The translations under genes and the position numbers were made by a program. 64,000 nucleotides of DNA, taken from the NCBI RefSeq assembly GCF_040712085.1, contig NZ_JBFCVK010000009.1, positions 92,900 through 156,899 on the forward strand, given 5' to 3'. The stretch's first letter is position 1. Each line of letters opens with the position of its first letter. The stretch is from Aquibaculum sediminis. GTDB lineage: Bacteria; Pseudomonadota; Alphaproteobacteria; Kiloniellales; DSM-21159. The notes under the pieces were generated by a model. The model did no database searches. It saw only the letters and a list, made by a program, of their open reading frames with translations, and was not told the origin of the DNA. This document shows, piece by piece, positions 33,418-40,499 of the stretch.

Positions 33418-34542
33418 ATGAGCGAAAGCTATGACATCATCGTCGTAGGCGCCGGCATTGCCGGCGCCTCCGCCGCCGCCCGCCTGGCCGGGGATGCACG
33501 GGTCCTGCTGCTCGAACGCGAGGAGCAGCCCGGCTATCACTCCACCGGGCGTTCAGCGGCCATGTACATCGTGAACTACGGTCCGCCCGACGTGCGCGCG
33601 CTTTCCATCGCCGGCCGGGAGTTCTTCCTCGGCCCGCCGGAGGGTTTCGCGGACACGCCGCTGGTCAGCCCACGCGGGGTGCTGATGCTGGCGCACCCTG
33701 GGCAGGAAGCCACTCTTGAGAAGGAACTGGCCGCCTCGGTCGGCATGGAGGCAATCAGTCCCGAAACCGCTCGCGAACTGGTGCCCCTGTTGCGCCCCGA
33801 AGCGGTCGCTGCGGCCGGCTACGAGTCGGACGCGCAGGACATCGACGTTGCGGCGCTGCATCAGGGCTTCCTGCGCCTCTTCCGCGCACGCGGCGGCCAG
33901 ATGCAGCTTCGTGCCCCACTGGAATCGGCGGTGCGCAAGGGCGGCGTCTGGGAAGTGACGACACCCGCGGGCCGCTTCGAGGCGCCAGTTCTGATAAATG
34001 CGGCGGGCGCCTGGGCCGACCTGACCGCCGAGGCGGCGGGTGTCAGGCCGTTGGGCATCCAGCCGAAGCGTCGGACCGCGCTGATCATCGACGGAGCGCC
34101 GGGAGAGCCTGGCTCGGCGCGCTGGCCGCTGATGGCCGACTGCGGAGAGACCTGGTACTCCCGCCCTGAAGCAACCCGCAAACTGCTGGTCTCACCGGCG
34201 GATGCCACCCCGACCGAGCCCTGCGATGCCCGGCCTGAGGAACTGGATGTCGCGCTTGCCGTGGACCGCTTTCAGCAGGCAGTGGACCTGCCGGTGCGAC
34301 GCATTGAGCACTCCTGGGCCGGACTGCGCAGCTTCTCGCCCGATGGCTCGCTGGTGATCGGCTTCGATCCCGAGGCCGAGGGATTCTTCTGGCTGGCGGG
34401 GCAGGGCGGCTACGGCATTCAGACCTCGCCCGGAGCCTCCGCTCTTGCGGCCGCGCTGGTGCGCAAGGAAGCCCTGCCGAGCTATCTGACCGCCGCCGGT
34501 GTCGACCCCGAAGCCCTCTCACCGGGGCGCTTTAGCCGCTAA
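33418..34542 (+). CDS. FAD-dependent D-amino-acid/amine dehydrogenase (DauA-like)
   Basis: 374 residues from ATG 33418 (GAGG 6 nt upstream), 7 bp after the BKACE gene. The FAD-binding GAGIAGAS is at 11-18. The segment GYHSTGRSAAMYIVNYGPPDVRAL closely resembles the start of Pseudomonas D-arginine dehydrogenase DauA, including the active-site loop His. INAAGAWAD and the C-terminal FFWLAGQGGYGIQTSPGAS are typical of the DAO family. It should oxidise the C-N bond of a basic D-amino acid or other amine to an imine/keto acid with electrons passed to the respiratory chain. With the transporter, BKACE and LysR genes it forms one predicted catabolic unit. Substrate not established. Confidence 0.87.
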   Translation: MSESYDIIVVGAGIAGASAAARLAGDARVLLLEREEQPGYHSTGRSAAMYIVNYGPPDVRALSIAGREFFLGPPEGFADTPLVSPRGVLMLAHPGQEATLEKELAASVGMEAISPETARELVPLLRPEAVAAAGYESDAQDIDVAALHQGFLRLFRARGGQMQLRAPLESAVRKGGVWEVTTPAGRFEAPVLINAAGAWADLTAEAAGVRPLGIQPKRRTALIIDGAPGEPGSARWPLMADCGETWYSRPEATRKLLVSPADATPTEPCDARPEELDVALAVDRFQQAVDLPVRRIEHSWAGLRSFSPDGSLVIGFDPEAEGFFWLAGQGGYGIQTSPGASALAAALVRKEALPSYLTAAGVDPEALSPGRFSR

Positions 34543-34554
34543 GAGGCGATTGCC

Positions 34555-34923
34555 ATGCGCATCTGGCTGCTGCTGGCGGCAATCAGCGGCTTCCTCGCCG
34601 TGGGTCTGGGCGCCGTTGCGGCCCATGGGCTGCAAGGGCGCCTCGATGCCAAGGCGCTGGGCTGGATCGACACCGGTCTGCGCTACCAGATGTTCCACGC
34701 CTTGGCCCTCATCGGCGTTGCGCTCTTGAGCCGGGACGGCACGCAGTTGGCCCTGCAGATTGCCGGTTGGAGTTTTGCCGTCGGGACGTTGCTGTTCTGC
34801 GGCCTGCTCTACGCCATGGCCCTGGGCGCACCGCGCTGGCTGGGGGCCGTCGTGCCCCTAGGCGGGCTTGCCTTCCTCGGCGGCTGGGTCGCCCTGGCCT
34901 GGTTCGCGCTGCGCCTGCGCTGA
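34555..34923 (+). CDS. DUF423 family small membrane protein
   Basis: 122 residues with four hydrophobic helices. The start MRIWLLLAAISGFLAVGLGAVAAHGL and WIDTGLRYQMFHALAL are the hallmark of DUF423 (E. coli YgdD). Function is unknown in the family. It begins 12 bp after the DauA-like gene on the same strand, so it may be on the same transcript, but family members occur in many unrelated contexts and I do not assign it to the catabolic pathway. Convergent with the dCTP deaminase gene 15 bp away. The final residues FALRLR are a normal end. Confidence 0.88.
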   Translation: MRIWLLLAAISGFLAVGLGAVAAHGLQGRLDAKALGWIDTGLRYQMFHALALIGVALLSRDGTQLALQIAGWSFAVGTLLFCGLLYAMALGAPRWLGAVVPLGGLAFLGGWVALAWFALRLR

Positions 34924-34938
34924 CAGGGGCAGCGCCGA

Positions 34939-36054
34939 TCAGGCCCCGTTCCAGCTGCGGAAGTGCTTGGACAGGGTGAGCCCCTGGCTGTGGTAGGAGG
35001 AGCCGATGCCGGCGCCGTACAGCTGGTCTGGCTCCGCCGCGAGGCGTTCGTAGACCAGTCGACCCACTGCCTGGCCATGCTCAAGCACGAAGGGCACCTC
35101 GTGCGAGCGGACTTCCAGCACCGCCCGGGTGCCGGCACGCTCGGCCTTCCAACCGAAGCCGGGGTCGAAGAAGCCGGCATAGTGCACCCGGAACTCTCCG
35201 ATCTGGGTGTCGTAGGGGATCATCTCCGCGGCATAGGCCGGCGGAATGCGCACCGATTCCCGTGAGGCTAGGATGTAGAACTCGTCGGGATCCAGAATGA
35301 GGTCGCCGCGACGGCTGCCGGGCAGGGCCTCCCAGAAGTCGCGCGGGTCATAGTGGCCGATTCGATCCAGGTCGATGACGCCGGTGTGGCTTTTGGCGCG
35401 ATAGCCCACGGGTGCGCCCTCGGTCGCCTGCAGGTCGACGGTGAAGACGAGGCCTTTGCGGATCTGCGCGGCGGCCTCGTCACCCAGCAACCCCACCTCC
35501 TCATGCAGTTTCTCCAGCGCCCGATCACCCACGTTAGGCGAGCCGCGGCGCAGGCGTAGCTGGTTCAACCGCGCGCCCTCGCGCACCAGGATGGGAAAGG
35601 CGTTGGGCGCGATCTCGGCATAGAGCGGCCCCTGATAGCCGGCCGGCACCATGTCGAAGGCGCCGGCTTCATCGACGATGAGGCGCGTGAAGACGTTCAG
35701 CCGGCCGGTGGAGGACTTGGGATTGGCCATGCCGGCGATCCGCCCGTTTAGCGCCAGGCGCTCCTGCAGCGGCACGATGTAGACGCACCCGGTCTCCAGC
35801 ACCGCCCCGCGCCGGAGGTCGATCTCGTGCATCGCCAGTTCGTCGATCCGCTCGGCCACCTTGCGGCCGGGCCCCGGAAGAAAGGACGCGCGCACGCGAT
35901 AGGCCAGGGGGCCCAGGCGCAAGTCCAGGCTGGCGGGCTGCACCTGTTCGGCTAGGCCAGGATGTGGCGAAGTGATCTCGCGGCTCTCGATCAAGGCGCG
36001 GATCGCCTGGGAGGGGAGAATCCCCGCGCCCTTCACTGCTGTTCCTTCCGCCAA
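34939..36054 (-). CDS. dcd: Double-length 2'-deoxycytidine 5'-triphosphate deaminase
   Basis: 371 residues, twice the length of E. coli Dcd (193). The sequence holds two dUTPase/Dcd-like halves: the first with QPASLDLRLGPLAYRV and NPKSSTGRLNVFTRLIVD, the second with AKSHTGVIDLDRIGHYDPRDF, RIPPAYAAEMIPYD, HYAGFFDPGFGW and a C-terminal GIGSSYHSQGLTLSKHF. This arrangement, with the DCD_N domain, is common in alphaproteobacteria. It deaminates dCTP to dUTP for dTTP synthesis. Single gene, divergent from the HDAC-like gene across 122 bp that presumably contain both promoters; I could not define them. Confidence 0.9.
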   Translation of the reverse strand: MAEGTAVKGAGILPSQAIRALIESREITSPHPGLAEQVQPASLDLRLGPLAYRVRASFLPGPGRKVAERIDELAMHEIDLRRGAVLETGCVYIVPLQERLALNGRIAGMANPKSSTGRLNVFTRLIVDEAGAFDMVPAGYQGPLYAEIAPNAFPILVREGARLNQLRLRRGSPNVGDRALEKLHEEVGLLGDEAAAQIRKGLVFTVDLQATEGAPVGYRAKSHTGVIDLDRIGHYDPRDFWEALPGSRRGDLILDPDEFYILASRESVRIPPAYAAEMIPYDTQIGEFRVHYAGFFDPGFGWKAERAGTRAVLEVRSHEVPFVLEHGQAVGRLVYERLAAEPDQLYGAGIGSSYHSQGLTLSKHFRSWNGA

Positions 36055-36176
36055 CGGCCTGTTCCCGATCCTGACTGCGCTGTGACAAGAAAGCGCATCG
36101 TGTTAGCAGGTGGCTCAAGACGGCGCCAGCAGCGTAAACTGCACCAGGCGCGGCAGGTATCTCCAGTGAGGCAACA

Positions 36177-37106
36177 GTGAGCACATTATTATACACCCAC
36201 GAGGCCTGTTTCGGGCATGATATGGGGCGCTTCCACCCTGAAAGCCCCGCACGACTCAAGGCTGTCCTGAGTGCGCTCGAAGGGCGGGAGTTTTCCTCCC
36301 TGCAGCGACGCGAAGCACCCCGGGCCACCCGCGAACAGCTCGAGCGTGTGCACCCAGCAGACTACGTCGAGCGACTCCTGGCCCTGATTCCAAGCGACGG
36401 CGTGGTCGAACTGGACAATGACACCTCCGTGTCTCCCGGCTCCGGCGAGGCTGCCCTTCGTGCGGCGGGGGCCGTTTGTGCCGCCGTCGATGCGGTGATC
36501 GCTGGCGAGGCCGACAACGCCTTTTGTGCCGTGCGGCCACCCGGTCATCATGCCGAGCCGAGCAAGGCGATGGGCTTCTGCCTCTTTTCCAACGTCGCGA
36601 TCGGCGCCCAGCAGGCGCGCGCCGTGCACAATCTGCATCGCATTGCCGTGATCGACTTTGACGTTCATCACGGCAATGGAACCCAGGCGGCCTTCTGGGA
36701 CGACCCGGACCTGCTGCTGATCTCCTTGCACCAGTCGCCGCTTTATCCGGGGACCGGGCTGCGCAGCGAGCGCGGCTGCGCCGAGAACATCCTCAACATT
36801 CCCATGGCCCCAATGGCGAACTCAGAAGCCTTTCGCAGTGCCTTCTCGCAAGAGGCGATCCCGCGCCTGGTCTCGTTCGATCCCGATCTGATCATGATTT
36901 CCGCCGGATTCGACGCCCATGAAGACGACCCTTTGGCCAGCCTGCGCTATCTCGAGGAGGATTTCGCCTGGGCCACCTCGGAGTTGCTCGCGGTCGCCAA
37001 CCATGCCTGCCGGGGGCGTCTTGTGTCGTCGCTGGAGGGGGGCTACGACTTGGATGCATTGGGGCGCAGCGCCGCGGCGCACGTTGGTGCGCTGCTTGCC
37101 GCCTGA
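36177..37106 (+). CDS. Histone-deacetylase-family amidohydrolase
   Basis: 309 residues. Start is GTG 36177 with GAGG upstream. The family core is intact: GRFHPESPARL, RPPGHHAEPSKAMGFCLFSN with the catalytic His pair, zinc ligands Asp and His in DFDVHHGNGTQ and a third Asp in SAGFDAHEDDPL, and SLEGGYDL at the end. Bacterial members hydrolyse acetylated polyamines or small amides (acetylpolyamine amidohydrolase, acetoin utilisation protein) or protein acetyl-lysine. The polyamine-type importer lies 4-8 kb away, but a link is speculative. It is followed by xseB after 39 bp. Confidence 0.92.
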   Translation: MSTLLYTHEACFGHDMGRFHPESPARLKAVLSALEGREFSSLQRREAPRATREQLERVHPADYVERLLALIPSDGVVELDNDTSVSPGSGEAALRAAGAVCAAVDAVIAGEADNAFCAVRPPGHHAEPSKAMGFCLFSNVAIGAQQARAVHNLHRIAVIDFDVHHGNGTQAAFWDDPDLLLISLHQSPLYPGTGLRSERGCAENILNIPMAPMANSEAFRSAFSQEAIPRLVSFDPDLIMISAGFDAHEDDPLASLRYLEEDFAWATSELLAVANHACRGRLVSSLEGGYDLDALGRSAAAHVGALLAA

Positions 37107-37145
37107 ACCCTGAAGGACACAGCGACAATCCGGGAGTGCCGAGTG

Positions 37146-37415
37146 ATGGCTGAAACCCCTGCAACGGCCGCGCCCGTGGCGAAGGAAGACGTTACCAAGC
37201 TGAGCTTCGAAGAGGCTCTGGAAGAGCTGAAGGATATCGTGAAGCGGCTGGAAAGCGGTGAAGGCCGACTGGACGAGGCCATCGAGGCCTATGAACGTGG
37301 CGCCCACCTGAAGCAGCAATGTGAAAAGAAGTTGCAGGAAGCCCAGGCCAAGATCGAACGTATTGGGCTTGGGTCTGACGGCACGCCGACCACCTCGCCC
37401 TTCGAAAGCCAATAG
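37146..37415 (+). CDS. xseB: Exodeoxyribonuclease VII small subunit
   Basis: 89 residues from ATG 37146; a GTG directly before it could also serve, but GGGAG is spaced 9 nt from the ATG. The core SFEEALEELKDIVKRLESGEGRLDEAIEAYERG is the helical XseB signature, followed by CEKKLQEAQAKIERI. It forms the regulatory/structural small subunit of Exo VII, which degrades single-stranded DNA. The order HDAC-xseB-ispA-dxs is typical for alphaproteobacteria and for the xseB-ispA-dxs module of Proteobacteria. The large subunit XseA is not in the window. Confidence 0.95.
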   Translation: MAETPATAAPVAKEDVTKLSFEEALEELKDIVKRLESGEGRLDEAIEAYERGAHLKQQCEKKLQEAQAKIERIGLGSDGTPTTSPFESQ

Positions 37416-37433
37416 GGGGAAAGGCAGCCGCGT

Positions 37434-38315
37434 ATGTTGGAACGCCTGAGGCACGACGCGGCGCTGGTCGAGGCGGAACTGGACCGCCTGTTGCCGCTGC
37501 CGGAGCGCGGGCCGAGGCGCCGATTGCAGGAGGCCGTGCGCTATGCAGCGCTGGGTGGCGGCAAGCGTCTGCGGCCGTTTCTGCTCCTTCAGTCAGCGCG
37601 GCTTTTTGAAGTCCCGGATGCCCGCGCCTTGCGGACGGCCGCAGCCCTCGAAATGCTGCACTGCTATTCGCTGGTGCATGACGACCTGCCTGCCATGGAC
37701 GATTCCGAACTGCGTCGCGGGCGGCCGACGGTACACCGGGCGTATGACGAGGCGACCGCCGTGCTGGTGGGTGACAGCCTCCTGACCGAGGCCTTCGCGG
37801 TGCTTGCGGACCCCGCCACCCATCCTGACGCTGCCTTGCGTTGCCGCTTGGTCGCCAGTCTTGCCAGGGCCGGCGGATTGGGGGGAATGATCGGCGGACA
37901 GGCCATCGACCTCGCAGCCGAGCGGGCCGAACTTGAACTGTCGGGCATCGAGGAGTTGCAGGCCTTCAAGACTGGCGCCTTGATCGTGGAAGCCTGCCGC
38001 GCCGGGGCCATCCTCGGCGCAGCCGAGGATTCGGACACAAAGGCTCTCGAACGCTATGCACAGGCGCTGGGGCTCGCCTTCCAGATCGTTGACGATCTGT
38101 TAGATGCCGAGGGCGACGCCCACGCGCTGGGCAAGCCGGTGGGCCAGGATGCCGCCGCCGGCAAGGCCACCTTTGTCGGCCATCTGGGAGTGGAGGGGGC
38201 GCGTCGCCGCGCCGAAACGCTCGTGGACCGGGCCAAGGAGGCGCTGACGCCTTTCGGTCCGTCGGCCGAAACACTGCGCCAGACCGCAGACTTCGTTCTC
38301 ACGCGCCAGGCCTGA
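37434..38315 (+). CDS. ispA: Farnesyl diphosphate synthase
   Basis: 293 residues, 18 bp after xseB. The first aspartate-rich motif DDLPAMD is at 83-89 and the second, DDLLD, at 220-224; both are needed for Mg2+-dependent binding of allylic and homoallylic diphosphates. GGGKRLRPFLL and LEMLHCYSLVHDD are standard. It makes farnesyl diphosphate from IPP and DMAPP, feeding ubiquinone, undecaprenyl phosphate and hopanoid/carotenoid synthesis. It precedes dxs, the first enzyme of the MEP route that supplies its substrates. Chain length is inferred from the family; a geranylgeranyl product cannot be excluded by eye. Confidence 0.94.
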   Translation: MLERLRHDAALVEAELDRLLPLPERGPRRRLQEAVRYAALGGGKRLRPFLLLQSARLFEVPDARALRTAAALEMLHCYSLVHDDLPAMDDSELRRGRPTVHRAYDEATAVLVGDSLLTEAFAVLADPATHPDAALRCRLVASLARAGGLGGMIGGQAIDLAAERAELELSGIEELQAFKTGALIVEACRAGAILGAAEDSDTKALERYAQALGLAFQIVDDLLDAEGDAHALGKPVGQDAAAGKATFVGHLGVEGARRRAETLVDRAKEALTPFGPSAETLRQTADFVLTRQA

Positions 38316-38374
38316 ATGCTGCACAGCCGGGTGCGCGGGGAAACCGAGCGGCGCGTCCGCGCTCTTCTTTGCAT

Positions 38375-38413
38375 GAGGGGCCAAGAGGTGCGATTGTGCG
38401 CCCTCTGGGCCTC
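38375..38413 (+). other. Imperfect hairpin in the dxs leader
   Basis: GAGG (38375-38378) with CCTC (38410-38413), CC (38381-38382) with GG (38408-38409), AGAGG (38384-38388) with CCTCT (38402-38406) and GCG (38390-38392) with CGC (38399-38401 region) can fold into one interrupted stem. It ends 24 bp before the dxs start. No T-run follows. It may be a leader structure controlling dxs or only a by-product of GC-rich sequence. Confidence 0.3.
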
Positions 38414-38437
38414 TGAGACACGAACCGATACGAGAGC

Positions 38438-40363
38438 ATGAGCAAGACAGCGTTACTCGATACCGTCCGCCTGCCCCAGGATCTCCGCACGCTGGAGGAA
38501 GGCGAACTGCCGCGTCTGGCGGACGAACTGCGCAGCGAGTTGATCGATGCCGTGTCGGTGACAGGCGGGCATCTAGGCGCCGGTCTCGGCGTCGTCGAAC
38601 TGACTGTCGCGCTCCACTACGTCTTCGACACGCCCCGCGACAAGCTGATCTGGGACGTGGGACATCAGTGCTATCCGCACAAGATTCTCACCGGCAGGCG
38701 TGATCGCATCCGCAGTCTGCGCCAGGCTGGCGGTCTCTCGGGATTCACCAGCCGGGCCGAGAGCGAGTACGATCCCTTCGGCGCCGCCCACTCCTCCACC
38801 TCGATCTCGGCCGGCCTTGGCTATGCCGTGGCCCGCGACATGGCCGGCGGGGACTGGCGGGTGGTGTCAGTGATCGGCGACGGCGCCATGTCAGCCGGCA
38901 TGGCTTACGAGGCGATGAACAACGCCGGGGCCAGCGGCTCGAAGCTTATTGTCGTGCTCAACGACAACGACATGTCTATCGCGCCCCCGGTCGGCGCCAT
39001 GAGCGGCCACCTCTCTCGCATCATCTCGTCCAAGTCCTTCCACTCGGTTCGCTCCGTGGGCAAGCAGCTGACGCGGCGTTTTCCTGGCCCGCTGAAAAGC
39101 GCGGCGGAGCGCTTCGACGAGTACGCGCGCGGACTGATCACCGGGGGGACGCTGTTCGAGGAACTCGGCTTTTTCTATGTCGGGCCGGTGGATGGGCACG
39201 ACCTGTCACAGCTCGTACCCGTGTTACGCAATGTGCGTGATCTGGAGCGCCACGGACCGATCCTGGTGCACGTCGTGACGCAGAAGGGCAAGGGCTACAC
39301 CCCGGCCGAGGAGTCCGCCGACAAGTACCACGGTGTTGTGAAGTTCGACGTGGTCACCGGCAAGCAGGCCAAGCCCAAGCCCCAGGCACCCTCCTACACC
39401 GGGGTCTTTGCGCAGGCTCTGATCGGCGAGGCGGAGCGGGACGAGAAAATCGTGGCTGTGACCGCAGCCATGCCATCGGGGACCGGCCTGGACAAGTTCG
39501 GCAGTCGCTTTCCCGAGCGCTGTTTCGATGTCGGCATTGCCGAACAGCACGCCGTGACCTTCTGCGCCGGTCTGGCCTGCGAGGGCTACAGGCCCTTTGC
39601 GACCATCTATTCGACCTTCCTGCAGCGGGCCTACGATCAGGTGGTCCACGACGTGGCGATCCAGAAGCTGCCCGTGCGCTTTGCCATCGACCGCGCCGGC
39701 TTGGTCGGTGCGGACGGTGTGACGCACCAGGGATCCTACGACATTTCCTATCTCGCCTGTCTGCCGGGATTCGTCCTCATGGCGGCCGCTGACGAGGCCG
39801 AGCTGATGCACATGGTGGCGACCCAGGCGGCGTTGGACGAGGGTCCCTCGGCACTGCGCTTCCCGCGCGGGGAGGGCAGTGGAGTGGACCTGCCTGAGCG
39901 CGGTCAGGTCCTGGACATCGGCAAGGGACGGGTGCTGCGCGAGGGCACCAAGATCGCCATTCTCTCCTATGGCGCACGCCTGGGTGAGGCCCTGGCCGCC
40001 GCCGAAACCCTGGCCTCCAAGGGACTGTCGACCACGGTTGCCGATGCCCGCTTTGCCAAACCCATTGATCACGACCTGCTGCGCCGCCTGGCAAGCGAGC
40101 ATGAAGTCCTGATCACGCTGGAAGAAGGCGCCGTGGGCGGTTTCGCCACCCAGGTGATGCAACAGCTTGCTACCGAGGGTCTGCTGGACAGCGGGCAGTT
40201 GAAGCTGCGGCCCCTATGCCTGCCCGATCGCTTCATCGATCACGGCAAGCCGGCAGAGCAGCTGGCCTGGGCGGGCCTGACGGCGGACGATATCGCCGCC
40301 ACCGCTCTGCGCGCCTTAGGCTACAACGACGCGCCGGGACGCGAACGCCCCGCTACGGCGTAG
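38438..40363 (+). CDS. dxs: 1-deoxy-D-xylulose-5-phosphate synthase
   Basis: 641 residues. The thiamine-diphosphate motif starts with VIGDGAMSAGMAYEAMNNAG and includes LNDNDMSI; GHQCYPHKILTGRRD and HSSTSISAGLG are the N-terminal hallmarks. The transketolase central domain carries DVGIAEQHAVTFCAGLA. The C-terminal domain ends LITLEEGAVGGFATQV. It condenses pyruvate and glyceraldehyde-3-phosphate, the entry step of the MEP isoprenoid pathway and of thiamine/pyridoxal synthesis. It lies 122 bp after ispA. Its stop codon TAG is the first triplet of a 64-bp palindromic repeat, so the repeat abuts or slightly modified the 3' end of the gene. Confidence 0.96.
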   Translation: MSKTALLDTVRLPQDLRTLEEGELPRLADELRSELIDAVSVTGGHLGAGLGVVELTVALHYVFDTPRDKLIWDVGHQCYPHKILTGRRDRIRSLRQAGGLSGFTSRAESEYDPFGAAHSSTSISAGLGYAVARDMAGGDWRVVSVIGDGAMSAGMAYEAMNNAGASGSKLIVVLNDNDMSIAPPVGAMSGHLSRIISSKSFHSVRSVGKQLTRRFPGPLKSAAERFDEYARGLITGGTLFEELGFFYVGPVDGHDLSQLVPVLRNVRDLERHGPILVHVVTQKGKGYTPAEESADKYHGVVKFDVVTGKQAKPKPQAPSYTGVFAQALIGEAERDEKIVAVTAAMPSGTGLDKFGSRFPERCFDVGIAEQHAVTFCAGLACEGYRPFATIYSTFLQRAYDQVVHDVAIQKLPVRFAIDRAGLVGADGVTHQGSYDISYLACLPGFVLMAAADEAELMHMVATQAALDEGPSALRFPRGEGSGVDLPERGQVLDIGKGRVLREGTKIAILSYGARLGEALAAAETLASKGLSTTVADARFAKPIDHDLLRRLASEHEVLITLEEGAVGGFATQVMQQLATEGLLDSGQLKLRPLCLPDRFIDHGKPAEQLAWAGLTADDIAATALRALGYNDAPGRERPATA

Positions 40364-40424
40364 TGCAGATCGCGTTCAATAAGGATCGCTTTGCGATCCA
40401 AGTTGAACGCGTGAATCTGCACTA
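40361..40424. repeat. 64-bp palindromic repeat, copy 1
   Basis: A nearly perfect hairpin: TAGTGCAGAT (40361-40370) pairs with ATCTGCACTA (40415-40424), CGCGTTCAA (40371-40379) with TTGAACGCG (40403-40411), and GGATCGC (40383-40389) with GCGATCC (40393-40399), with a TTT loop. A 3-nt bulge TGA (40412-40414) is on the right arm only. In reverse complement it shares GATTCACGC-TTC and GAA-GCGATC with copy 2, which is 11 bp away in the opposite orientation. No T-run follows, so it is not a simple terminator. It resembles a short palindromic mobile repeat of the REP/MITE kind. Confidence 0.9.
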
Positions 40425-40435
40425 CCTCTTTGACA

Positions 40436-40499
40436 TTAGACCGGATTCACGCATTCGATCTGAAACCATGTGGTTCAGATTGAATGCGATCCGGTCTAA
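40436..40499. repeat. 64-bp palindromic repeat, copy 2 (inverted relative to copy 1)
   Basis: TTAGACCGGAT (40436-40446) pairs with ATCCGGTCTAA (40489-40499). After a 3-nt left-arm bulge TCA (40447-40449), CGCATTC pairs with GAATGCG and ATCTGAA continues into TTCAGAT around the ACCATGTGGT apex. It has the same length and bulge position as copy 1 in mirror image, while its outer arm differs by paired (compensatory) changes. It overlaps the 3' end of the oligopeptidase gene: its TCA bulge is the stop codon of that gene on the minus strand. Confidence 0.9.
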
